Assembly (NCBI RefSeq): GCF_024362695.1
Contig: NC_065422.1
Coordinates: forward strand, 11,345,534-11,409,533
Length of the DNA: 64,000 bases
Origin: Pectinophora gossypiella
Taxonomy: Eukaryota; Arthropoda; Insecta; Lepidoptera; Gelechiidae
Direction: 5' to 3'
Below are positions 49,801-59,200 of the stretch, piece by piece (positions within the stretch are counted from its first letter, which is position 1; each line of letters opens with the position of its first letter). The notes beneath the pieces were generated by a model that worked only from the letters and a program-made list of their open reading frames with translations, had not been told where the DNA came from and ran no database searches. Made by a program: the position numbers and the translations under genes.

Positions 49801-51872
49801 CAGCAAAAAAAAAACCGCCACTTAAAATTTGAAATCCCTATATCTATGAAAGCCATTTTTATACTTACTTGGGTATACTTAACCGCTGCCTACTCCATCA
49901 GGAATACAGGCGTGATGCCATTATGTCTTATAATGTTGTTAAATACCTGTCGTACTTGAAAGAAACCGTTTCTAAACAAAAAATAAATATTTTTTATTTT
50001 GACGATTTTTTTAAAAAAAACGGCATCTCAAACCGTTATATGAGTTATGTCAAAAAATCATAAATAATTAGTACGATAACCATCTGTCAGGATATTACGG
50101 TTTTTTTTGCCGTTTTCGAGATAATCGGATTTTTCATAGTAGCTCCATACAAATTTTTCGTAAAAAAATTATAATTCATCCGCTTTTGCACAAAATCAAC
50201 CCGGGTATCATTTTCCTATATAGTAATAGGTAATAGAAGCTATATCCAGCAAAAAAACCGCCACTTAAAATTTTAAATCCCTATGTCTATGAAAGCCATT
50301 TTTCGATCCCGCCGCACCCTAACCTACTGTTATGCCTTGTAAAAATTATGACAAAACACTATTATTCTAAAAAAGAATTACGGATATCTATTTATTAATC
50401 CCAAAAATAAGTTATACCTAACAAACCAGTATTCCTAGATGTTATTATGGGAAAGTAAAACTATTATGCTAAAAAACGTTATGCAAAAAGGATTATGATA
50501 ATTAAAATTATGACAAAAACATTTATGCATTTTAAGAGAATCCCAAATTAACATTATGCTCACTCTAATAGTTTTGTAACTCTATGGTATAACACGCGAG
50601 GTGTGTTTCGTATCACAATTTGACGGTTTCACTTCGATAAATTATAATCTACCGAAAAATAATACGTTAAATTGTAAGCAATATGATACGATTCATAATT
50701 ATTCGACAGTTCACAATCTCGCGAGATTCAAATCGATAGATTATAATCTAACGTTATTTACAATTTTACGGTGACATATATAAACAAGAAACCCCCAAAT
50801 TGTTGGAAATAAATAAGGTTTTTCAATCAATGCATTTTTCATTAGGTGTGTGTATTTGCCTATGATAGACAAGAATGGAGAATGCTACACCAACAGGAGC
50901 TTGGCTCTAAAATGATTCATGATGATGGTGTGAAATAAAAACAGACAATATTTAAGACTTCAATCGTTTTGGTTAGTAAAAAGCTCCATAATTTTCCCCA
51001 ACTAACCTTTCTCATAGTAACCAAGCCTGCCACTCTTGAACGGGAAGACTGACAATGCCAAAACAACGAGAGCTGTCTCTGTGGTCTGAAGGATGGTTCT
51101 CCCTGACGTGTAGAACCAGAACCAGGATGTAATGATGAGGAATAATGCCCATTTTCGTCCACCAGTCCATTTGTAGAAGCTATAGTCTGCAGCTGTACTT
51201 AATACAGCTTGTAGGATGCGAGGCAAAAAGATCTGAGGAAGTAAAGAAGTATGTATAGGAAAGATATAAAGCCTAGACTGATTATCAATACTGGAAGTGG
51301 AGACTAGAATGTGTGTTAAGGATCACAAGGGATTTATTTATTTATGTATGCAGTCATAGAATGAACTCACAAATACATAAGTATTGATATTTATGGAACA
51401 GGTTTGCAGATTTCTACTTAGTCATGTCATAGAACAATAATTATGTAAATGAACTATCCTAACGAATATTGATTTAGAAGATGGCATTGAGCATTTACAA
51501 GTTCCTGTAGTACCAATTTGTAAGTTAGCCAGAAAAGTTTATATACAATATTGTGTAGCATCATTTGTTAGCATCAGTTGCACATAAACAAACAAACTTA
51601 ACACTCACCAAGGCCTCTGGGTAGTCCAAACCAGTCAATTTGAGGATGTAGTACACAGCAGCGACGATGCTAGGGCAGAGGTAACTTCTGATGCCCTTCT
51701 GCCATTCCCATGTTAAGGCTCCATAGCCAAAAGCGTGCTTATGGGCCACTTCCAGGGTCTGCCAGTACTCATCTGGCACGTACCACGTCTGCACCAGGAA
51801 CACCGACAGTATCCTCACAAACAGGATCGCCGCTACCACCTGTGTGGCCCTCAGGCCCTTTGCCAATGCCAT
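40839..51872 (-). CDS. PIGB: GPI mannosyltransferase 3 (PIG-B), complete, 9 exons
   Basis: PIG-B is a multi-pass ER enzyme of glycosyltransferase family 22 that adds the third mannose of the GPI anchor from dolichol-phosphate mannose. Exons: 51609-51872, 51007-51232, 46065-46212, 45370-45498, 43818-43970, 43137-43238, 42478-42657, 41415-41646, 40839-40922. They total 1518 nt (505 residues plus TAA), close to the family length, with every phase consistent. Diagnostic blocks: YVPDEYWQTLEVAHKHAFG and TWEWQKGIRSY in exon 1, FNVLNDIASFYGQHPWHWY across exons 4-5, HKEFRFVLPLLP in exon 6, and MPCHSTPLY in exon 7. The chosen start is the ATG at 51872; no upstream in-frame ATG was seen. Intron 2 (46213-51006) is inflated by an RTE LINE and a 2.4-kb DNA transposon. 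Confidence 0.94.
41035..41386. mobile_element. MITE-B copy
   Basis: About 350 bp with inverted ends containing AGAAAACCAGGTATGC and GCATACCTGGTTTTCTTAT. It lacks the GC-rich insert of the other copy. It lies in PIGB intron 8, with its right end 28 bp from exon 8. Confidence 0.82.
41661..41935 (-). pseudogene. 5'-truncated LINE 3' end with (AAT)n tail
   Basis: The minus strand encodes NPRYHFLPNRVVDAWNELPE and SVNSFKNRLDKYMNNH, then a stop and an (AAT)n tail at 41661-41682. This RVVxxWNxLP end is common to CR1-related LINEs. Its tail sits 14 bp from PIGB exon 8. Confidence 0.8.
42278..42463. mobile_element. Foldback MITE-D copy beside PIGB exon 7
   Basis: The left arm starts TATACACGGTGTTAGTGACA and the right arm ends CACTAACATCCTGTATA. 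The right end is 14 bp from PIGB exon 7 (donor side). Confidence 0.85.
43431..43804. mobile_element. MITE-C copy beside PIGB exon 5
   Basis: 374 bp, uninterrupted. The inverted subterminal block GCCGAAAAGGAAAGGGACGG is at 43489-43508, with its complement at 43721-43740. The right end stops 13 bp before PIGB exon 5, so the exon 5 donor is immediately next to transposon sequence. Confidence 0.82.
44005..44115 (-). mobile_element. SINE-D 3' fragment
   Basis: Reverse copy with TCAGATGTACATCCATCGCA, in PIGB intron 4. Confidence 0.6.
44227..44384 (+). pseudogene. RTE LINE C-terminal fragment
   Basis: Encodes SPGRPRKRWCDDLNAYRKDF then GEAFAQQWDRIG and a stop, the same C-terminal pattern as the larger RTE copy but on the other strand and from a different subfamily. 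It lies in PIGB intron 4. Confidence 0.8.
44396..44535 (-). repeat. Dispersed repeat R1 copy
   Basis: Shortened reverse copy, beginning GCGTATAGAACGGTAACTCT and ending in ATCCAGGGTGTGGCA. It follows the RTE fragment at 44384. Confidence 0.68.
44888..45095 (+). repeat. Repeat R6 copy
   Basis: Near full-length copy ending ATTACGGGCGTGAGTTTATG, in PIGB intron 4. Confidence 0.7.
45638..45968 (+). mobile_element. SINE-C, tRNA-derived, near full-length
   Basis: The head GTAGCCCAGTTGGTAGAACG carries an A box, with GGTCGCAGGTGCGAAACC as B box. The body includes GAGGAAACCCACTTTCCCGA and the end AGCGGACCCTGTGAAAACGG. It lies in PIGB intron 3. Confidence 0.85.
46411..48366 (-). mobile_element. 5'-truncated RTE-type LINE
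   Basis: An RTE LINE with its 3' end at 46411, finished by (TGA)n that includes the stop codon. Only the reverse transcriptase part remains; the endonuclease part is absent. The open frame continues upstream of its first ATG to about 48366, where it meets the edge of a DNA transposon. It lies in PIGB intron 2, in the same direction as the gene. Confidence 0.9.
46421..48280 (-). CDS. RTE reverse transcriptase fragment
   Basis: 619 residues from the first ATG. Motifs in order: NYRPISLLSHVYKLFSRVI, FVDYEKAFDSIETW, GVRQGDVISPKLFTAALEDI and the catalytic LRFADDIVLM, followed by the RTE C-terminus LKWQWAGHIARR and EAYAQQWASYG. There is no internal stop. The endonuclease is missing, so the copy cannot move alone. 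Confidence 0.9.
   Translation of the reverse strand: MDKRHEMKLQDSADVLRYRQLNRQISKSLTSDLRQFNTKRIKEAIERNKGSKVFAKDLSIGQSQLARLKTEDGRIISSTPEILREIESFYRQLYSTKTSGESMARDPRAKLTRHYTEDIPDVSLYEIRMALKQLKNNKAAGDDGITAELLRAGGTPILKVLQRLFNSVIFQGKTPRAWSGSEVILFFKKGDKALLKNYRPISLLSHVYKLFSRVITNRLACRFDDFQPPEQAGFRKGFSTIDHIHTLRQVIQKTEEYNLPLCLAFVDYEKAFDSIETWAVLQSLQRCQVDHRYIEVLRDLYQNATMSVRVQNQSSNPIQLQRGVRQGDVISPKLFTAALEDIFKLLDWKGFGININGEYLTHLRFADDIVLMAETLEDLNTMLEHLSNASQRVGLSMNMAKTKIMSNDHVAPTPVQVGNVTLEVVDQYIYLGQIIQLGKSNFEKEISRRIQLGWAAFGKLRNIFSSRIPQCLKTKVFDQCVLPVMTYGSETWPLTMGLVRRLGVAQRAMERAMLGISLLDRIRNEEIRRRTKATDIARRIAKLKWQWAGHIARRTDGRWGGKVLEWRPRVGRRSVGRPATRWTDDLVKVAGSRWMRVAQDRSSWRSLGEAYAQQWASYG
48374..50775. mobile_element. 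2.4-kb DNA transposon with long terminal inverted repeats
   Basis: The ends are GTCACCGTAAAATTG and its complement CAATTTTACGGTGAC. The inverted similarity runs about 190 bp inward, including CTCGCGAGATTGTGAACTGT in both arms. ATAT flanks both ends (48370-48373 and 50776-50779), a likely 4-bp target duplication. No transposase is encoded, so it is non-autonomous. The superfamily is undetermined. Confidence 0.82.
48832..50312. repeat. Large palindrome with a partial tandem unit inside the DNA transposon
   Basis: A unit of about 446 bp (48838-49283) is followed by a second direct copy (49284-49725). The sequence then reverses: 49735-50310 is the inverted complement of roughly 48838-49430. The outer limits mirror each other as GGATCGAAAAATGGCTTTC and its complement. 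A 64-residue frame occurs in both arms (49080-49274 minus, 49869-50063 plus) with three differences. Confidence 0.85.
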
Positions 51873-52766
51873 TCCCACTTCTCCCGCCTAAACGAAAGAG
51901 GTTAATCGGCTATAAATAGAAAACCAAATGTGCTCAGTTTTTATGAAAACTTCATCTCGAAAACAAAAACACTACAAGCAAAATGCATTTTCCATTTATA
52001 AGCACTAAAGTTCTAATAAGAAAAAGAGAAGTTGAGAAGCTTATCAAGCGAAACAAACTTTATCGGGAAGAATGTCAACTAACGCGTCCCTTTATTTACC
52101 GCTGAAAATGAATGAAACACTCCACTTTAATACTACGTTGTAATGTTATAATATTCAAATGATGTTTTTTATACGTTTTCGACCATTTGTTTGGAAGAAA
52201 ATAAACAAAAACACGATATTTTTGGCAGAAATTCACTAACCTCAACACAAGCCCGCCGCCACCGCGAAGTAGTGTTGTGTAAAAATCGGTAAAATTGTTC
52301 ACAAAAATCACAAAAATCGGTATTATTCTTGTAGGCCCAACTTAGACCAATATGTTGCTCTTAGTACTCCATAGGTATTCGTTTCATTTTCAACTATTTA
52401 ATATGTTTTTATCTTTGAAACATATAATTTGTCGATATAAATTAAGTTTACCTACCGAATCGAATAATCTGTGACAATAAATTACGGTACATTTAAATAT
52501 TAATCAAAGAATATTAATATTTTGCGTAGCACTAGCTACTGTCAAGCTGGGTCTGTTCAAAAACTTAAACACGAGGGTGTGGTTTATACAAATTGGATAC
52601 AAAATGCTATTAATGACAGATAAATGTATTAAAAAACCCTTTTCAAATAAATACTAGTTAATATTATCTTTGATTTAATATAATTTCATTGTAGTAATTA
52701 TTTTAAACCACTTAAAAATATTTAAATATTTATATTATTTTGTGGTGCCACTTTATTATATGTGGC

Positions 52767-52790
52767 TTTTTGGCGGGAGGCGGGAACGGG
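52767..52790 (+). promoter_or_regulatory. Tandem E2F-like sites
   Basis: The stretch TTTTGGCGGGAGGCGGGAA contains two overlapping GGCGGGA cores, the consensus for E2F/DP cell-cycle factors. A third GGCGGGA lies on the minus strand at 51882-51888, just upstream of the PIGB ATG. CEP97 is a centriole-cycle gene, which fits, but binding is inferred. Confidence 0.4.
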
Positions 52791-53029
52791 ACAGTTGCTT
52801 TCTTCATTGAATAATCTAAATAATTAATACGAAGTGGTGTTTTGTGGTTAATGATCGCATTAAGTTAGTCGGAAGACATTCGCGAGTGTTATTATATTGG
52901 AGTATTCAATAAACAAAGTGTATCTGCCTATTTTCGCTTCGTGTCAGGAAGCCGCTTCATAACTCAAAAGTTTATGCGGACTTTTGAGTTAATTCGTTTG
53001 GGGTTCGGAGTAGGAGTCTACTCCGAGGG

Positions 53030-53176
53030 TGGGGGCTTAGGTTTCATCATCATCACCTTTCATCATTTCATTAATCATCAAGAAAAAAAATACGTCAGAC
53101 ATGGCTGTATGGGCATAGTTCCCTTTGCCTTACCCTTCGGGGAAAACCAAACAAAAAAAAAAAAAAAAAAAAAAAA
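53030..53176 (+). repeat. Poly(A)-ended insert upstream of CEP97
   Basis: A segment holding GCATAGTTCCCTTTGCC and CCTTCGGGGAA ends in 24 uninterrupted A residues at 53153-53176. This looks like the 3' end of a retroposed sequence. Its left border was not found. Confidence 0.4.
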
Positions 53177-53284
53177 TTTATTATATGTTCAAGACGCACT
53201 TCATATAAACGAAATGTTGATTATTGTAGAAAACTGCATCATTGGCTAAATAAATTAAGAAAATGTTATAAAATACCACGGAAA

Positions 53285-56200
53285 ATGGGTAAGTAATACC
53301 GTGAGTAGCTAGTGTACAAGTTGAGGACACTTCTAAAAGTAAGGGTTTGATTTCAGAGGAGCAAAAGAGTGAAACTTTAGACCTCTCGAGGCGTGGGTTG
53401 AAGAAAATAGAGAAAGCGCCTCCTGAAGACGCCAAGTCAATCATCAACCTGGTCCTCGATCAGAATGAACTGCAGAGACTCGACAACATCGATACTTACA
53501 ACCGGGTGGAAAACGTAATATACCTTTTATCTATAAAAAATATATATATACAAGGACAGTTACAATAAAGTTTAAAATGTTTGATTACTCGCCGTTACCG
53601 CGGGTTAGGCTTGGTAAATAATAAAGAGAGGCGATTTATCACTGCGCCTTGAGTGTTAGAATGACCAGCATTTTTCTTAATAGAGTCTAATTTGACGCTG
53701 ACACATTTTATTGCCTTTGAAACATATAACACTGACTATGTTCTGGGTACAATGTATTTATTTATTTAATAAACACACGTAACAGGTTACAGACACAAAT
53801 CTAAAAAACAAATTCTCGACTATGATGAAACTTTTCACACAATTCAGCTCCAATGTGTGAACTTTTAATATCAATTATAAATAAGTAGATGCACCATAGA
53901 ACTTAAAGAAAAAATAATAAAAAATGCACACTGATAATTTATGTTGATTCAAAGTAGTAGTTACTATGTAAGTAACTCACATACATAACATTAATTATGT
54001 TAACAAACCATACTTTGCCATGTTGTTCTATGTATAAGTTAAGTCACACAATAAATACTATTCAATTACAGAAAAAATAAAAACAACATATTTTTTTGGG
54101 CTTCATATCAACAGTGGAGCAGATTGTCTTTTGTTCCTTGCCCATCCCATTAGGGATTGCGGGCGTGAGCGTATGTTTAATATATTTTAATTATTCCAGC
54201 TGTCGATATGCAACAACTTCTTGCTCCGAATGCACGGAGTCTCCCGGTTGACTAACATCAGAGTCCTGGCCCTCAACAACAATGGGATCCTACAGATTGA
54301 GGGTCTGAAGGACCTGATATATCTTAAAGTCTTGAAACTGGCTGGTAAGGACCTCTTGCAAATTTTATATTTATAGAGAATTTATTATGTTTTTTTTATT
54401 AATTTGCAAAGTATGTGTACAACTAGACAAAAATAATGTCTCTGGTAATGTTTTTTTTATTAATTAATTTGATTGGTATAGATCTTACCGCTTAATATGC
54501 AGAATAGTTGTTGTTACAGTTTTCTGAAGTTTTACAATAAATAAAATCTTAATATGTTCAGAACAGTTATTCCCATTTTGTTTTCATTTTAATCAAATCT
54601 TTTAGTCTTTTTTGTTGCATTTTTTGTGAATAAAGATTTCATAAAATTTAGTTTTTAGGTCTTAGGCAACAAAGATTAGATTTCCAGCCACTATATTTTT
54701 ATTACAGGCAATAATATCAAGTCAATAGAGCATCTGAACCACAACATGCATCTGGAACAATTAGATCTGTCCAACAATCAAATCTCATTTATAGCTGATA
54801 TATCTTACTTGAAAACTTTAAAGGTAATAGATGTTTATTTATTTTTATTTTCTAGTCCAATTCATAGGAAAAGTATGAAATATATAGTACATTGTAATAA
54901 GCTTATAGTGCATTTTCAAATACTATTCACAATCATTAAAAACATCTAGGGCCCTGTGCCGAGGTTTTTCTTTCGGCGTCTTTTCCGCGGCAATACAGGT
55001 TGTAAGACGTTTGTTACGTAAAAATTGTCGCTTCAAAGTGAAACTATGTTACCTACTGAATAAAGATATTTCTCAGTTTGAAACTTACTTAAGTACACTA
55101 GCTCCTTTTCTTCAGTCAAGTGCAAAAGTTTATATTATGCTTCATCAATAGGCTACTTGACAACTTAGACAAATTAAATACTTTTTACGAAACATGTAAA
55201 CGAAAATGTTGTATAGAATTTGTCTGGAAATATGGTTGTGTGACATCGTCAGAAAAGCGATCAAATGTCGTACTTATCTTTATTTAATTCCTATTTAAAA
55301 TTGGAACATAATTCAAAAAGAAAATGGAGATTAATTTTTGATCATCCTAGACTGGGTTTCTATTTTTAGATTAGTATTTTATAATTTATCTTTGCTTAAC
55401 GTGCCTTCCGAAAGATGGATCATCTTACTTTCGGACAATCAGGTGATCAGCCAGTAATGTCCTAACCAAACCAGGGACCACAAAGTAATTTTTGTGATAT
55501 GTCCCCACCGGGAATCGAACCCGGGACCAACGCTCAACCACTGGACCACGAATGTTATTAAACTAATAAATCCTTACCGTTTCCAGCACCTAAATCTAGA
55601 ACGCAACCGTATCATAGACTTGAGACAATGCGATCGCTACTTGCCTCCGAGCTTGGAGAATTTCGGGCTCGCTCACAATAACATCCAGGACTTGAACGAG
55701 GTGTCACATCTAGTGCACCTGTCCAAACTCGACAGCTTCACCATACAGGGGAACCCGTGTGTCGCCATGGCTGGGAAAGATAAGCTGTATCCTTTATAAC
55801 GTTGGTTTCGATTAGAATTATTTTGTATTTTTTTTTTTTCATTTTTGTGCCCAAACATGCGATCGGTCGACTGACCATAAGCAGTTTTGATGGTTTGGTT
55901 TTATTAACATGCAGGACAGGCCCCCTCATTAGAAGGCTGCCTTCATTAAGGTGCTACTGTATGTTATCCCATATATGCGTCCTTTTTCGATTAGAATTAT
56001 ATTGACAGTCTGTGTTATCTGGGCAGCAATTCATAGGAATACCTATTACGCAGTCATGATCATTATTAAAGGAAAACTTTCCTTACATTGTTATAAATTA
56101 TCACAAAGTAAAAGATCTAGCCAAGTGCGTGTTTGTTCGTAATACTTCTCTAGACTAACTATAGAACTCCAGTCACCCCTCGGTAATTCCATACAAAAAT

Positions 56201-59200
56201 TTATTCTTACCATGTGCCTAACGCGTAAGTGCGAGCGAGACACAGTCTGCACCTTCCCTCGTGGACCTTATTGGAACTAAAGTAAGACCCAGAGGGAGTG
56301 AGGTCGGCGCTCGATACGAATTGGTGCGGGGCGGAGTTTTATTCGTTGTTCTATGGCTCAGTGTAAATAGGCCTGAGTGTTGTAGTCTCAAGGATGAATA
56401 ACATAAATGAGTACATTCCTGAGTCTTACCACCTTTCGAATAAAAAATAAACCAGGTATGAACGTGGGCTTAAGTATTTGACAGCCAAGCAAAGTTTAAT
56501 CGAATTGTATGATTCAATTTTAAACCCACATTCATCCCTGGTTTATTTTTTATTTGTAAGGTGGTAAATGTGTACGGTCACAAGCATTAACACACACACA
56601 CACTACACACACTTTGGTACCATGTCACTTTAACTTTTTTGACAAATTGAATTGTAAGTCTCACTAAATGTTTATCATCAAACAAAAAAAAATTTATGTT
56701 ATTTATGTTAAAAATTTATCATCTTAACAAGTTCGAACTTAAGAAAAACCTTATGGTGTGGCTTCAACAACTGAACTACGAGGAAACGGAAGCTCTTCTG
56801 AGGGTAATGTAGGCTACACTAAGTTGCTCGCGTTGCTCTCAGTCGTGCATCTCCGGGCTACATCCGCCCAATCTGCACCAACTCAGAATTATGTTCACAC
56901 ATTCGCTCTTTCCACACTAAACACCTCTTTTGCGGCACTCACCAACACACTCAACACACAAACTCACAAACACACACACACACGCAAGTGGCTTTCATTT
57001 TATTATACTTAATGTTAATTTGCATGCTATAATCCATTACAATATAAATCATTATATCCATATTCCCAATTAAACAGAATGTATCTAGTTGGGAATATGT
57101 TTGCAAATCTAGTAACATAGTGAGATATTATGCCTTGTCACGTTACATACGGGAATACGTATTGGTAGCCTGTCGCGCTTCTGCTTCCGCAATACAGGTT
57201 AGATCCTAGTGCGAATGGGGGCCGTGGTCGGCCGTCCGATGGTATGCCTGTAGTACTACCGTGAACATGTTGTATCTTATTATTGTACTTCTACTATAGT
57301 GTTACAACGCAAATAAAGAATTATTTTTTTTTACTTTACTTTAAATGTCAAATATGTTAGTGCGACAGAGTCCTAAAGTGGGTACATTATATTGCTCATG
57401 ACTGTACACCAAAATCACCCAGAGAGATACATCAGTGAAAACACGCAACTTTTCGAATTGCCTATTGGATAATTTCTTTTACTCTCGTACTTTTTTCATT
57501 CGTTTTAATTTGACGGACATTGGATTTCTTATTTACGTAATTTTTAAAATAAACTTCCTTAGCACATTATCAGGGGATTTGACTACCGCCCTTTTGTTCT
57601 CAATTGGATTATGAGCGTCAAATCTATCGACGGATTCGTCGTGAGTGCAATAGAAAGGTAATTAGCTCTCAAACACTTTCCACTACAGATAAGTATGATA
57701 GCAAATTCTCTTAATTTGCAATGCATTCCACTGTGTACAGTCGGTAAAGAAAACAACGGTTTATTTTGTTTAGACGTATTGAAGAGCAGTTGAAATAAAA
57801 CTGAATGCACACTATGGTGGTATGCACATGGGAATAATCAGGGGGCGCGATATTTGTAACGTTTTAAGTTTGTATGCACCCACTAAAAGGGGCCACATAA
57901 TACCAGGGTCGTGGTTTACGACGCGACTTGTGCTGAGTGAGGCCCTTTTATCTCGGGACGACCACCTCTGCCTTATGATCATTTCAACGAACATTCTCTA
58001 TGCCTTTTTGTAATTCTGTAAAAAAATTAAGTGATGTTATTGTCTTGTTTTTGTGGGTGGCGTCCTTATAAAATAAACAATTTCTATTTTATTCTATTCA
58101 AAAACGCGATCTTATCGCGGCGCTGTTTTATACAAAGGTGATTCTCGGACCGATAAAAAGAAAACAAAAAAACAAAGACAATGAAAATCATCCCGGGCAT
58201 GCCTTAATTCCAACAGAGGGATTGTGTATGTCCTGTCTAACATGATGGACAATTGGTATTGGCGACAGGCTGATCCCTTTTTTAACCATAAGCTTCATTA
58301 TATCCATCTTAGGACTTCATATCACCAGTGGCTGCAAGTTGGCTTTGATTACTTGTGGCTCTGTCCACCCCATTATGGATTACGGGCGTGAGTTTATATA
58401 TGTGTTATGCACGTTGTCAATTTCTTGACAACCAGAGGTAATAACACCTTTTGTACAGCAAATTAACTTGAATATTACCGATTAAATAAAACCCATGTAG
58501 ACTTTTGTGGCTCTGCACACCCCATTAGGGACTGCGATCTGAAGAGTAGCTGTTCATCTCTCTTTATAGAGTAAAATTAATCCGTTATAAGATCCTCACA
58601 CATTTAAGTTTTTTTACTATCAGACTGTACACTGAATATGGAAGAACATTGCAATTCATGAGTCACTCGACCATTTAAAACAAAGTTATACCATACAACT
58701 ACCATAATATCATTCATATGCAACCATTCCAGTAACGGGATTAATTCTCATTTGAATTGCCCTCAGTATGATAATTGTTAATTTTACATTGTAAATTTGA
58801 ATAAATTATAATACCAGTATAAATTCAAAGGTGATTATTAGATGTAAAAGTCCCTTACATAAGCTTTAAGTATTTTTGGGGACACATTTTTGGTGTCTTT
58901 ATACGTCATGCTCACTGGCTCTAAAGTAGTTTTGACCTGACCTCTTATACCTTTATCTCCTTTTCAAGGGTCCGAAATGTAACCTCAAACTACCCTCACC
59001 TTTTTTTTACCTTAAACCTAAACATGAGTAAAGACCTCTCTTCTAGAAAGAAACTATCTTATTTATTTGACAGTTTATTGTACACAGAAACAAAGACACG
59101 TTGATTTGACACAAAACAAACAAACGGTTCACATTCTTTCTAATAGAAATCTCTTCCATCAGACCGGGAAAAAGACAAACTGAAGCCTAGAGAGGGCAGA

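Larger units (their letters stand above)
51873..53284. promoter_or_regulatory. Shared 5' region between divergent PIGB and CEP97
   Basis: The start codons of PIGB (minus) and CEP97 (plus) are 1412 bp apart and point away from each other, so this interval must hold both promoters. It is AT-rich except around 52767-52790. No TATA box or initiator could be assigned. A poly(A)-tailed insert occupies about 53030-53176, close to the CEP97 start. Confidence 0.6.

Noticed and set aside
48838..50310. CRISPR-like array
   Set aside because: The units are 446 bp, partly inverted and contiguous without short spacers; the locus is eukaryotic transposon DNA.
56758..57012. 84-codon frame as a gene
   Set aside because: Lies entirely within the retroelement fragment inserted in MITE-A.
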